A stretch of DNA of 42,023 nucleotides from Streptomyces ureilyticus (lineage in GTDB: Bacteria > Actinomycetota > Actinomycetes > Streptomycetales > Streptomycetaceae), in contig NZ_JAAKZX010000072.1 in assembly GCF_011045025.1 (NCBI RefSeq), positions 1 through 42,023 of the forward strand. Reading direction: 5' to 3'. The position numbers and the translations under genes were made by a program. The stretch's first letter is position 1. Each line of letters begins with the position of its first letter. This document shows positions 7,551 through 16,803 of this stretch, piece after piece. The notes below the pieces were generated by a model, which ran no database searches, had not been told where the DNA came from, and saw nothing but the letters and a program-made list of their open reading frames with translations.

Positions 7551-9050
7551 ACTTCGCCTGCCTCGACGGACCGTGTTCCGCCCCAGCTCATCGCGGGGCC
7601 GCGCCCCGCACCGGGCCCGGCCGCCGACGAGGGGCTGGCGCGGCGCCTGCGCGCGCTCGCCTGCACCGCACCCCTGCACGACCTCGACGTGCGCAAGGCG
7701 AACCTCGCGGGTGAGTACTCCGTGTACGGCATGGCGGAGGTCGCCCTCGCCGCCATCGATCTCGTCACACTGAACATGGACTTCGACACGGGCGCCGACC
7801 ACGACCAGATCGTGGCCAGGCTCATCCCGCGCATCGCCGCGCAGGCCCCGCGCCGCCCCGTCGCCGAGCACGAGCGGGTGGCCCACTGGGTCCTGGAGAA
7901 CCTGATCAATGTCGGCAGCGTCGACCGCGGCTTCCGTGCCGTATACGGCACGTTCGCGCCCGACGGCTCCTATGTGCGCCGCGACTACGACTTCAAGCTG
8001 ATCGAGGAGGTGCCGGGCTACGGCGGGAGCGTGTATCTCCGTACGACGGACGAGGCGGTCAACGTCCTCGTGGGCGCCCTCGACACGGACGTCACCAGCG
8101 CGCAGATCGCCGCCGAGGTCAAGCTGGAGGTGCTGATCAGCCGAGGCAGGCTCGCCGACGCACAACTCGCCGCCGAGCAGGCCCGCTACCGGACTGTGCA
8201 GTACTCCGAGACGCTCCGCAGGGCCCTGGACGCGACGCGGCGCAACGTCCGCGCGGTGGACTGGCTGCAGGCCGTGCCCGACATGATCGCCGAGGCGCTC
8301 GACCACGTGGCCGACCGCTATCGCCACGAGAACGCGATCCTCACCAACATCCGGAAGGCGCGCGACGAGTCCGAGGGCCCCGACCACAAGCGCCGCGCCG
8401 CCGAGCTCGTCGACATCGTCAAGGACTGCATTCGCCGCCATACGCAGCTGCAGTCCCGCCTCCTGGAGGCCGGCCCGCTGTTCCGCGCCGAGCAGGACCG
8501 ACAGGCCTTCGCCGCGCCCATGGCGACTTCGGGGATCGACCTCTACGGGCACCTTGTCGCGCCGGTGCTGCCCCTGCCCGTGGAGCAGGCGCTGCGCGTG
8601 ACGGACGCGTTCTTCGCGCGCGGAACGGGACTGCGCACTCCGGTGTCCGTACGGGTCGGAGATCTGGTCGACATACTGCTGACGCCCCCCATGGAGCGGG
8701 AGCACCTCGGGGCGGAGATGCCGGAGCCGGATCTGATCGCCACTCCGGATGACAGCCGGTTCAGCGAAGAGCAGCTGGCTGCCGCCATGGAGTTGCTGGA
8801 CCTGCCTGCGGATGCGCCGCGGCGCTTGTCCGGGCTGCTTCATGAAGCCCGGCGTCAGGATCCCGAACTGCCGTACCTCGTCGCGCTGTTGGCCGTGCAC
8901 GCGGCCAGTCCGCCGGTGGGGACCGCCTATCGGCAGGGGGAGGAGAAGCTGTTGTTCTCGGTGGACGACGGGACCGAGCTGGATGACTCGGAGTTCGGCG
9001 GGGCCGATTTGATCGTGGGGACGGCGACGCTCCGCTTGGAGGGCCGGTGA
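7548..9050 (+). CDS. MukF/JetA-like kleisin subunit of an SMC-type complex
   Basis: Protein of 500 residues. Nothing in it resembles an enzyme. The N-terminal third looks like a winged-helix fold (LAGEYSVYGMAEVALAAIDLV, then RVAHWVLENLINVGS and a YDFKLIEE strand). A helical middle follows (about 180-340, with RDESEGPDHKRRAAELVDIV and heptad-like stretches). The C-terminus has another compact helical/strand domain ending in LIVGTATLRLEGR. This order (winged helix, helical bundle, winged helix) fits MukF/MksF/JetA kleisins, and the two genes downstream look like MukE and MukB partners. The start is the GTG at 7548, placed by the leaderless -10. The assignment depends strongly on context; it would otherwise be hypothetical. 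Confidence 0.65.
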   Translation: MTSPASTDRVPPQLIAGPRPAPGPAADEGLARRLRALACTAPLHDLDVRKANLAGEYSVYGMAEVALAAIDLVTLNMDFDTGADHDQIVARLIPRIAAQAPRRPVAEHERVAHWVLENLINVGSVDRGFRAVYGTFAPDGSYVRRDYDFKLIEEVPGYGGSVYLRTTDEAVNVLVGALDTDVTSAQIAAEVKLEVLISRGRLADAQLAAEQARYRTVQYSETLRRALDATRRNVRAVDWLQAVPDMIAEALDHVADRYRHENAILTNIRKARDESEGPDHKRRAAELVDIVKDCIRRHTQLQSRLLEAGPLFRAEQDRQAFAAPMATSGIDLYGHLVAPVLPLPVEQALRVTDAFFARGTGLRTPVSVRVGDLVDILLTPPMEREHLGAEMPEPDLIATPDDSRFSEEQLAAAMELLDLPADAPRRLSGLLHEARRQDPELPYLVALLAVHAASPPVGTAYRQGEEKLLFSVDDGTELDDSEFGGADLIVGTATLRLEGR

Positions 9051-9101
9051 AGCGCGCGTTGTCGTTTGACTGTGGGTCGGCAGTGGTTGCTCGCGCCCAC
9101 G

Positions 9102-9182
9102 ATGGGGGTCCCCCCGCTCATGGGGGTCCCCCCGCTCGAGCGAAGTCGAGAGTGGGGGAGGAGCCGAGAGTGGGGGAGGAGC
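9102..9182. repeat. Two tandem 18-mer pairs forming an intergenic hairpin element
   Basis: ATGGGGGTCCCCCCGCTC occurs twice in tandem (9102-9119, 9120-9137), and CGAGAGTGGGGGAGGAGC occurs twice in tandem (9147-9164, 9165-9182). The two repeat types are largely complementary (CCCCC-G-CTC against GAG-AGTGGGGG), so the region can fold into alternative long hairpins. Elements of this look recur between Streptomyces genes. Confidence 0.75.
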
Positions 9183-9200
9183 CGCATATGTCACAGCCCC

Positions 9201-9218
9201 GCGCCCCTGGAGGGGCGC
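9201..9218. terminator. Strong hairpin inside the three-gene operon
   Basis: GCGCCCCT-GG-AGGGGCGC is a perfect 8-bp inverted repeat with a two-base centre (a shorter stem with a 4-6 base loop in RNA). No T-tract follows. It lies 43 bases before the start of the MukE-like gene and could attenuate transcription or protect mRNA ends. Confidence 0.5.
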
Positions 9219-9261
9219 TGATCCCCACACCCGCTCATCAGGTCCCCGAGGAGCCTCAGTC

Positions 9262-10140
9262 GTGACCGAGCATGTCGAGTGGAGTGAGCCGGAGGCCGTC
9301 GCCGCCCCGGCGTCCGTCGCCGTCACTCCCGCCGACGCCGCCGACGCGGCGCGGCTCGTCGCCTTCGGGCTGCAGCCCAAGCTGCAGCCCGCCCGCGACC
9401 AGGAGTACGCCGAACTGCTGCGGCGCTATCGCGAGGACCCGGCGTTCGCGCGGCTCGCCGATGCCGTGGCCGCGGGGCTCGGGTTGGTCGTGCTGGAGGT
9501 GTCCCCGCGCGCGGGGATGGCGGTGACGGCGGCCGAGGACTCGGTGTTCGCCGTGCGCATGGGGGACTACGCGCGACGGGCGTCCGCGGACGCCGGGGAC
9601 CGATTCCTGCACGGGCTCGCCCATCTCGCAGTGGCCGCGATGGCGTTTCCGCGGCCCGAGGACCTCGCCGACGACGGGTACATCGGGCGGGTTTCGGTCA
9701 ATGGCGTGGACACGTTCGTACGGCAGGCCTGCAGGCGCCTGGAGGAGCGGGCTGAGGAGCACGGGGAGAACACCGACCCGGCCACCGACGCGCCCGGCCT
9801 CGAGGCGGCCTGGCGGATCTGGGCCAGACGCAGCGCGACCGGGGCGACCAAGGACGCGCGCCGCCTTGCCGGTTCGACCACCGGCATAGTGGGCAAGGCC
9901 GTTGCGTTCCTCACCGACTCCGGGTTTCTGCAACGCACCGGGGACGACGGCGGAGGGACATACCGTACGACCGCCCGCTACCAGCTCCAGGTGCGCGACA
10001 TGGCGGGCAGCGCCGCCATGGCCGAGCTGCTCGAGCTGGGCATCGTGCCGGTCACCGACGGCACCGCGACCCTGCTGCCCGCCGAGGACACCGACGACCT
10101 CGAACTGGCGGCCGACGCGGGGCTGCCGTTCCACTCCTGA
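9262..10140 (+). CDS. MukE/JetB-like winged-helix subunit of an SMC-type complex
   Basis: Protein of 292 residues. The N-terminal half is helical, with FLHGLAHLAVAAMAFPRPEDL and VDTFVRQACRRLEERAEE. From about 170 on it has a winged-helix pattern: LEAAWRIWARRSATGATKDARRLAGSTTGIVGKAV in parts, then FLTDSGFLQRTGDDGGGTYRTTARYQLQVRDM, with the wing at the Gly-rich turn. This arrangement and size suit MukE/MksE/JetB, the small accessory dimer that binds the kleisin. The GTG start at 9262 has GAGGAG 8 bases upstream. It sits between the kleisin-like and SMC-like genes in the same direction. The role is inferred from shape and context. Confidence 0.6.
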   Translation: MTEHVEWSEPEAVAAPASVAVTPADAADAARLVAFGLQPKLQPARDQEYAELLRRYREDPAFARLADAVAAGLGLVVLEVSPRAGMAVTAAEDSVFAVRMGDYARRASADAGDRFLHGLAHLAVAAMAFPRPEDLADDGYIGRVSVNGVDTFVRQACRRLEERAEEHGENTDPATDAPGLEAAWRIWARRSATGATKDARRLAGSTTGIVGKAVAFLTDSGFLQRTGDDGGGTYRTTARYQLQVRDMAGSAAMAELLELGIVPVTDGTATLLPAEDTDDLELAADAGLPFHS

Positions 10141-10246
10141 CCATGACGCCGCCTCCCGACCTCGACGACCCCTGACCTCGACCACCTCCGACCCCGACTG
10201 AGCCCAACCCCCTTCCGACCACGTCCGATCACGAGAGTCCGCCGCC

Positions 10247-13200
10247 ATGTACGAGCTGTCCCGGGTCCGCCTCTACTCCATCGGGCCGGCCGGTGCGCGC
10301 TACGCCGACACCGTGCTGGACCTGCGGGGTGTCGGCGAGCCCGTGCCCGACCCCGCGCCCACCCAGGCGGAGTTCTTTGAGGAGGAGCCGACCGGGCCGC
10401 CGCGCCGTCCCGCGCCTGCGGGCGTGCTCTTCCTGGAGAACGGCGGCGGCAAGTCCGTACTGCTCAAGCTGATCTTCTCGGTGATGCTGCCGGGGCACCG
10501 GAACACGCTGGGCGGGGCCAGTTCGGGTGTGCTGCGGAAGTTCCTGCTCGCCGACGACTGCGGGCATGTGGCGCTGGAGTGGCAGCACACGCTGACCGGT
10601 GAGTGCGTCGTGGTCGGCAAGGCGAGCGAGTGGCGCGGGCGTCAGGTGTCCAACGATCCGCGGAAGTTCGCGGAGGCGTGGTACTCGTTCCGGCCCGGCC
10701 CGGGGCTGAGCCTGGACAATCTGCCGGTCGCCGAGGCCACCGCCGTACGGCCGCACGTGGAGGGTGTGTCCGGGGCGCAGGGGCGGCGCCGCACGATGAA
10801 GGGTTTCCGGGACGCGATCACGGAGGCGGGGAAGGCGTACCCGCATCTGGAGGTGCACTGGGAGGAGATCCACGACCGCTGGAACGAGCATCTCGGGGAT
10901 CTCGGTCTGGATCCCGAACTCTTCCGCTACCAGCGGGAGATGAACGCCGACGAAGGCGAGGCGGCCGGGCTTTTCGCGGTCAAGAAGGACTCCGACTTCA
11001 CCGACCTGCTGCTGCGCGCGGTCACCGACACCCGGGACACCGACGGGCTCGCGGACCTGGTCGGCGGGTTCGGCAACAAGCTGGGGCGGCGGGCCGAGCT
11101 GATCGCCGAGCGGGAGTTCACGGCGGGGTCTGTGGACCTGCTCGGGCGGATCGTGGAGGCGGCCGAGACGCGTTCGCGCGCGCGGGACATCCACACGGCT
11201 GCCGAGCGGCGTACGCGCACGCTGGCCCGGCGGCTGACCGCGCGCGCCGTACAGGAGCGGGCCCGGGCCGCCGAGCTCGCCCAGCGGGTCACCGACGCCG
11301 CGCACACGGTCACCGAGGCCGAGGGCGCCCGCTCCAGGAGCGCGCTGATCGCGGCCGAACTCGCCTACCGGCACGCCTCCTTGGCACTCGCCGGCGCCGA
11401 GAAGGCGGCTGCGGCGCAGAAGCGCGAGCTCGCCGACGCGCGCACGCTGCACTCCGCCTGGCAGGCCGCCGAAGCGGTGCTGCGCCACCGGGCCGCCGCG
11501 GACCGCTCCGCGCGCGTGGCGGCCGCGATCCGCGAGGCCGAGCGGGATGCCGCACCGGCGCTCGCCGCGCGCGCCAAGGCCGCCGTCGACCTCGTCCGCG
11601 CGCTGCACACCGCGGCCGAAGGGGCCGAGACGGTCGCGGTCGAGGAGGAGGAGCGCTCCGCCGCGCTCCAGGAGACCGGCGAGGCCGCCCACCGCGACGC
11701 GACGGCCGCCGCCACCGAGGCGCAGCGCGCCCGCAGCGAGACCGGTCACCTGCGGGAGCGGCTCGGCGAGGTCGAGCAGGAGACCGCCGAGGCGGTACGC
11801 GCCGGATGGCTCGACAACACCGCACCCGACGCCGACCCCGCGCGCGCGGCCCTGGAGGCCAGCGACGCCGAGAAGTCCGCCGTCGCCGCCTGGGACACCG
11901 CACGCGAGGCATCCCGCCGCGCCTCGGAGCGCGCCCGCGAGGCCGCGACGACCGAGTCCCGCGCCGAACTCACGGCGGCCCGTGCGGCGGATGCCGCGAC
12001 GGCCGCCGAGCGCGCGTACGACGCGGAGCGGCGAACCGCCGAATCCCTGGCGAGCGAGGAACGGCTGGCGGAACTGCTGAGCCTGCCAGGTGCGGGTGCC
12101 TCCGGTCCGGGCCGCGCCGCGGTGCCGATGCCCCGAGCGGGGGCGGACGGCTCCGGAGAGCCCGCGCGGGGTGTGGCTTCCGCGCAGGGCCCGGTCGACA
12201 GCGCGGGCGCGCCCGGCGCCGGCCGGGACGCGGCGGCCGCCCACGGCCGGAGTACCGCCGCCCGACCGATGGCCGAAGGGCCCCTCACCGCCGAGGAGTT
12301 GGACCGTTACGCCGATGAACTGCGGGAGTTGCTCGACGACGGGGTCGCCTCGGCCGAGCGGCAGCTCTTCGAGCTGCGCACCGCGGCTGCCGACGATGCG
12401 CGGATTCTCGGCGCCCTCGGTGACGGCGGGCTGCTGCCACCGGGGCCGGACGTCCTGGCCACCGTGGAGTACCTGGGGGAGCGCGGGATCCCCGCGCTCC
12501 CCGGCTGGCGCTATCTCGCGCAGGCCGTCGATCCCGTCGACCACGCGCGCGTGCTGATCGCTCGGCCCGAGCTGGTGGACGGCGTCATCATCACGGATCC
12601 GGAAACCCACGCCCGCGCCCGCGAAGCCCTCGCCGATGCCGCGCTGCTGCCCCGGTCCGCCGTGGCCGTCGGTACGGCCGCCGCGCTGCTCGCCCCGACG
12701 CCGGCCCACGACGCGGGCGACGGCGGCCGCAGCGACGTATTCCTCGTACCGCCGAACCCGGCCATGCACGACGAGCACGCCGCCGACGAGGAGCGGCAGG
12801 CGCTGCGCACGCGCGCGACCGAACGGGACGAGGAGATCCGGGAACTGGCGGCCCGGCTGGCCAAGGACCGCGAGCTGGCGGCGCGCCTCGCCTCCTGGCG
12901 CACCGGGTGCCCGGCGGGCCGGCTCGCCGAACTCGCCGCGGCGGCCGGCGATGCGCGTGCGTTCGCCGAGGAGGCCGAGGCCGAACTCGCCGAGGCGCGC
13001 ACCGTACGGGCCGAGGCCGACGAGGCCGCATCGGACGCGGCCCGGGTGCGGGACGAACGTCAGGACGCCGCGCAGCGGGCCCGACGAGCCGCCGACGCGC
13101 TCGCCGGACTCGCCTTCCGGCTGCGTGAACGGGCCGGCTGGCAGGCCAGACTGCGCGAACTCGCCGACGAGGCAGCCGAGTCGGAGGCCCGCGCCCAGTC

Positions 13201-15109
13201 CTGCCTGGAGCGGGCCCGCGCCGCCGACGAGGACAGGCGCGCCGCCCAGCGCGCCGCCGACGACGCCCGCCGCACGGCCCGCACCCTGCGCGCCGAGCGC
13301 GCGGAGATCGCGGGCGTCCCCGACGACGTGACGCAAGACGGCACGGCAGAACACAGCGCTGCGGAGGCCGAGGGCGCTCCCAGGGCAGACACAACGGGAG
13401 ACAAGCCGGGCGACAAACCAGGCGACAAGGCCCTCGGCCGCGCCGACCCCAAGCCCTCGCTCCCCGCCCTCCGCGAGGCCTACCGCGCCGCGTCGCAGCT
13501 CTACGAGAAGGTCGGCGTCGGTGCCGATCTGCGTGCCGAGCAGGCTCGGGCCGAGAGCGACGAGAGCGCCGCGCTCGCCGAACTGGACCGGCTCAGCAAC
13601 AAGGTGCGTACGCGCGCGGCCCAGCTTCTGGAGTCCCCGGACGGTTCCGACGGGCCGTCCCGGCAGGCCGCCGCCGCCCGCGCCGAGGAGCTCGTTCAGC
13701 TGCTGGAGACCCGTATGTCGACCGCGAGCGAGCAGCTCGGCCGGCTCCGCGGCGAGGCCGAGCGGCACGCACCCGAGGACGGCGAGGCCCACACCGAGCT
13801 GCCCGAAGAACTGGTCCCGCGCGACGCCGAGCACGCGCAGAGCCTGCTGCGTACCGCCACGGCCGAACTCGCCTCCCGAACCGAGGCGTTGAGCCAGGCA
13901 GGCGAGGCCCACGCCGAACTCCTCGACGCCCACCGAGCCGCACAGGAAGCGGCCGGCGGCTTCGACGAGACAGCAGCCCTCCTACGGGACCTCCTGCGCG
14001 AGCACACCACGGAAGAGGAGCACGAGGAGCCCGAGCCGTACCCGGGGACCCTCGACGAGGCCCGGCAGTCCGCCGCCGAGACCCGCCGCTCTCTGCGGGG
14101 CTGCGCCGCCGATCTCTCCGCTGCCGAGGCAGCCGTACGCGACGCAAGCGATGTCCTCGTACGGCACGCCAACTCGACGCGTTACGAGCAGGTCCGTACC
14201 CCGGCCCGCCAGCAGATCCGCGAGCTGCCCGCCGCCGCGCTGCCCGAGCACGCCCAGAAGTGGGCGGACGCTTTCGCGCCCCGGCTCCGGGTCCTCACCG
14301 ACGAGTTGGCGCAGCTGGAGCGCAACCGGGACTCGATCGTGGACCGGCTGCGGGGCCTTGTGGAGTCCGCGCTCGCCACACTCCGATCCGCCCAGCGGCT
14401 GTCCCGACTCCCCGAAGGGCTCGGCGAGTGGTCCGGCCAGGAGTTCCTGCGCATCCGCTTCGAGGAACCCGACCAGGCCACGCTCACCGAACGGCTCGGC
14501 GAGGTCGTCGACGAGGCGACCCGCGCGGCCGTCAAGAAGAACTCCGACCTCCGCCGCGACGGCATGTCGCTGCTCCTGCGCGGCGTCGGCGCGGCACTCC
14601 AGCCGAAGGGCGTCGCCGTCGAGATCCTCAAGCCGGACGCCGTACTGCGCGCAGAGCGCGTCCCCGTCGGACAGATGGGCGACGTGTTCTCCGGCGGCCA
14701 ACTGCTCACCGCCGCCATCGCCCTGTACTGCACGATGGCCGCCCTCCGCTCGAACGACCGGGGCCGCGACAAGCACCGCCACGCCGGCACGCTCTTCCTC
14801 GACAACCCCATCGGCCGCGCCAACGCGACCTACCTGCTGGAACTGCAACGGGCGGTCTCGGACGCGCTGGGCGTCCAACTCCTCTACACCACCGGCCTGT
14901 TCGACACGACCGCGCTGGCGGAGTTCCCGCTGGTGATCCGGCTGCGGAATGACGCAGACCTCCGCGCCGGTCTCAAGTACATCAGCGTCGAGGAACACCT
15001 CCGGCCGGGGCTGCCGCAACAGCCACCGGCCGGTGAGGGCGAGTCGGTACACAGCGAGATCACGGCGACACGGATGTTCAAGCGCCCGGCGCCGACAAGC
15101 GCCCCGTAG
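10247..15109 (+). CDS. SMC/MukB/JetC-like coiled-coil ATPase (1620 aa)
   Basis: Very long protein (1620 residues). Walker A is near 64-70 (LENGGGKS) after a short N-terminal strand region; an ABC signature FSGGQ has its Ser at 1482; Walker B LFLDN has Asp1519. Between them lie two long Ala/Glu/Arg coiled-coil arms (about 285-610 and 860-1430) flanking a central globular segment (about 685-855, containing LGDGGLLPPG and LPGWRYLAQAVDP), the layout of an SMC hinge. Two low-complexity inserts interrupt the arms (about 615-680, Pro/Gly/Ala; about 1040-1065, with GDKPGDKPGDK). It should bind DNA and ATP as the motor of a condensin-like complex with the two upstream proteins. The residue after the Walker B Asp is Asn, not the usual Glu. 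The ribosome site is weak. Confidence 0.85.
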   Translation: MYELSRVRLYSIGPAGARYADTVLDLRGVGEPVPDPAPTQAEFFEEEPTGPPRRPAPAGVLFLENGGGKSVLLKLIFSVMLPGHRNTLGGASSGVLRKFLLADDCGHVALEWQHTLTGECVVVGKASEWRGRQVSNDPRKFAEAWYSFRPGPGLSLDNLPVAEATAVRPHVEGVSGAQGRRRTMKGFRDAITEAGKAYPHLEVHWEEIHDRWNEHLGDLGLDPELFRYQREMNADEGEAAGLFAVKKDSDFTDLLLRAVTDTRDTDGLADLVGGFGNKLGRRAELIAEREFTAGSVDLLGRIVEAAETRSRARDIHTAAERRTRTLARRLTARAVQERARAAELAQRVTDAAHTVTEAEGARSRSALIAAELAYRHASLALAGAEKAAAAQKRELADARTLHSAWQAAEAVLRHRAAADRSARVAAAIREAERDAAPALAARAKAAVDLVRALHTAAEGAETVAVEEEERSAALQETGEAAHRDATAAATEAQRARSETGHLRERLGEVEQETAEAVRAGWLDNTAPDADPARAALEASDAEKSAVAAWDTAREASRRASERAREAATTESRAELTAARAADAATAAERAYDAERRTAESLASEERLAELLSLPGAGASGPGRAAVPMPRAGADGSGEPARGVASAQGPVDSAGAPGAGRDAAAAHGRSTAARPMAEGPLTAEELDRYADELRELLDDGVASAERQLFELRTAAADDARILGALGDGGLLPPGPDVLATVEYLGERGIPALPGWRYLAQAVDPVDHARVLIARPELVDGVIITDPETHARAREALADAALLPRSAVAVGTAAALLAPTPAHDAGDGGRSDVFLVPPNPAMHDEHAADEERQALRTRATERDEEIRELAARLAKDRELAARLASWRTGCPAGRLAELAAAAGDARAFAEEAEAELAEARTVRAEADEAASDAARVRDERQDAAQRARRAADALAGLAFRLRERAGWQARLRELADEAAESEARAQSCLERARAADEDRRAAQRAADDARRTARTLRAERAEIAGVPDDVTQDGTAEHSAAEAEGAPRADTTGDKPGDKPGDKALGRADPKPSLPALREAYRAASQLYEKVGVGADLRAEQARAESDESAALAELDRLSNKVRTRAAQLLESPDGSDGPSRQAAAARAEELVQLLETRMSTASEQLGRLRGEAERHAPEDGEAHTELPEELVPRDAEHAQSLLRTATAELASRTEALSQAGEAHAELLDAHRAAQEAAGGFDETAALLRDLLREHTTEEEHEEPEPYPGTLDEARQSAAETRRSLRGCAADLSAAEAAVRDASDVLVRHANSTRYEQVRTPARQQIRELPAAALPEHAQKWADAFAPRLRVLTDELAQLERNRDSIVDRLRGLVESALATLRSAQRLSRLPEGLGEWSGQEFLRIRFEEPDQATLTERLGEVVDEATRAAVKKNSDLRRDGMSLLLRGVGAALQPKGVAVEILKPDAVLRAERVPVGQMGDVFSGGQLLTAAIALYCTMAALRSNDRGRDKHRHAGTLFLDNPIGRANATYLLELQRAVSDALGVQLLYTTGLFDTTALAEFPLVIRLRNDADLRAGLKYISVEEHLRPGLPQQPPAGEGESVHSEITATRMFKRPAPTSAP

Positions 15110-15128
15110 GTGCGAGGTCGGCCTGCGC

Positions 15129-16694
15129 CTACTCGGACGCGGGCGACGCGGCGGACTCCACGGGTGCCGACTGCTGCAACTGGTGCTCGGCGAGCACCCC
15201 GGTGCGGTGCCGCTGCACGAACCAGTAGTAGGCGAAGCCGCCCGCGGCGACGATGCCGACGAAGAGGACGGCGCCCCAGCGCAGATACCAGTGGTACGGG
15301 GCGGTCGCGTTGTAGACCTCCGGGCGCGGCCAGATCAGGTTGACCGTCATGGCCGTACCCCACACCACGGCGAGGATGTTGACGAGCAGCCCCCAGCGGC
15401 CGAGCGAGAACTTGCCGTCGCCCGCAGGCTGCCACTTGCCGCGCAGCCTGGCCACCAGCATCGGCCCGGTGACCATCAGATACGCGAGGTAGATCATGAT
15501 GATGCCGATGCTGGTCACCACCGTGAAGATCTGCGGCTGCCGGATGTTGACCACCAGGATCGCCAGCGCGAGGATCCCGATGATGACGGCCGGGAGTACC
15601 GGCGTCTGGAACCGCGGATGGACCTTGGCCAGCAGGGACGCGGCGGGCAGGTTGTTGTCGCGGGCCATCGCGAAGGCCAGCCGGATCGCCGCCGTGTGTA
15701 CGGCGAGGGCGCAGACGGTGACCGCGATCAGCACGCACCACAGCATCGCCTTGCCGGCTGTCGAGCCGAGCACGTCGAGGACGACGTACTGCAGGCCGTC
15801 CGTGGTCAACTGCTCGCCTCGCAGACTGGAGACGCTCATCAGCGCGAGCAGCAGGATGAGCCCGCCGAGGGCGAACGAGGCGACGATGGCGCGGATGATC
15901 GCACGCGGCGCGTTGCGCGAGGGGTCGAGGGACTCCTCGCCGAGCGACGCGGCCGTGTCGAAGCCGTACATCACATACGCGGACGCCAGCGAGGCCACGA
16001 GGAACGCGCCGAGGTAGCCGAACGACTGGCCCGATCCGGTGCCTTGAGTCTCGGTCACCACCTGCGGACCGCGCGTGATGTTGACGGCCAGCAGCACGAT
16101 CAGGACGACCGTGGCGAGGAGCTCGATGAACACGCCCGCCGTGTTGATGGTGGCCATCAGCTTCACGCCGAAGGCGTTGACCAGCGTCGTGAACAGGATG
16201 AGCACAGCGGCAAGGATCACCGCGTTCGTCGCCACGTCATACGTACCCGTGCCGTCGCCCACGAACTGGAAGAACGAGGAGATCTGCGGAAGCGTCAACT
16301 GATAGGCGAGCGCCACGGCGGCGATCGACACAATCGAGGCGAGCAGCATCATCCAGCCGGCGAGCCAGCCGATGTGCGGATTACCCACCTTCTTCGACCA
16401 GTTGTAGACGGAACCGGCCACGGGATAGCGGGCGGCCAGCTCGGCGAAGCACAGGGCGACCATGAACTGGCCCCCGAACACCATCGGCCAGGACCACCAG
16501 TAGGCGGGACCGCCGCTCGCGAAACCGAAGTAGAAGAGCTGGAAGGTGCCGGTCAGGATCGATATGTAACTGATACCCGCGGCGAAAGTGTGGAAGTTCC
16601 CGAGCGTGCGCTTGAGCTCGGGCTTGTACCCGAACTCGGCGAGCTCGGAATCGTCGTGCTTGTGCTGCTCGGGTGGCTGAGTGGTGGCTGACAT
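15129..16694 (-). CDS. APC-superfamily amino acid permease
   Basis: Protein of 521 residues with 12 hydrophobic segments. The N-terminus has GYKPELKRTLGNFHTFAAGISYISI, the helix-1 unwound region (SILTGTF), and AELAARYPVAGSVYNWSKKVG, all diagnostic of the APC family (GABA/polyamine/choline branch). Further on are YGFDTAASLGEESLDPSRNAPRAI and MARDNNLPAASLLAKVHPRFQTPVLP. It imports an amino acid or amine across the inner membrane; the substrate cannot be read from the sequence. The ATG at 16694 is preceded by AGGAG. It converges on the SMC-like gene with a 19-base gap and no obvious terminator. Confidence 0.88.
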   Translation of the reverse strand: MSATTQPPEQHKHDDSELAEFGYKPELKRTLGNFHTFAAGISYISILTGTFQLFYFGFASGGPAYWWSWPMVFGGQFMVALCFAELAARYPVAGSVYNWSKKVGNPHIGWLAGWMMLLASIVSIAAVALAYQLTLPQISSFFQFVGDGTGTYDVATNAVILAAVLILFTTLVNAFGVKLMATINTAGVFIELLATVVLIVLLAVNITRGPQVVTETQGTGSGQSFGYLGAFLVASLASAYVMYGFDTAASLGEESLDPSRNAPRAIIRAIVASFALGGLILLLALMSVSSLRGEQLTTDGLQYVVLDVLGSTAGKAMLWCVLIAVTVCALAVHTAAIRLAFAMARDNNLPAASLLAKVHPRFQTPVLPAVIIGILALAILVVNIRQPQIFTVVTSIGIIMIYLAYLMVTGPMLVARLRGKWQPAGDGKFSLGRWGLLVNILAVVWGTAMTVNLIWPRPEVYNATAPYHWYLRWGAVLFVGIVAAGGFAYYWFVQRHRTGVLAEHQLQQSAPVESAASPASE

Positions 16695-16803
16695 GCGCGG
16701 ACTCCTGGGGAGTGGGGGGAGCTGTCCCGTGCGGGAGGGAGCGCGGCTCGTGGGGGGAGGTGGCCGTGCGTGGTCGGTGTTCTACGTGATCGTTGTCCTC
16801 TGG

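Noticed and set aside
9102..9182. CRISPR-like short repeats
   Set aside because: Repeats are directly tandem with no spacers, only two copies each, and self-complementary; no cas genes nearby.
10229..13933. Long open frame on the minus strand (over 1200 codons) opposite the SMC-like gene
   Set aside because: Arg/Gly/Pro-rich composition without motifs and fully antisense to a gene with clear Walker and signature motifs; open only because GC-rich codons leave few stops.
15110..15128. JetD (Toprim/topoisomerase VI-like) gene after the SMC-like ATPase
   Set aside because: Only 19 bases lie between the ATPase stop and the convergent permease; no JetD-like frame occurs on either side in the window.
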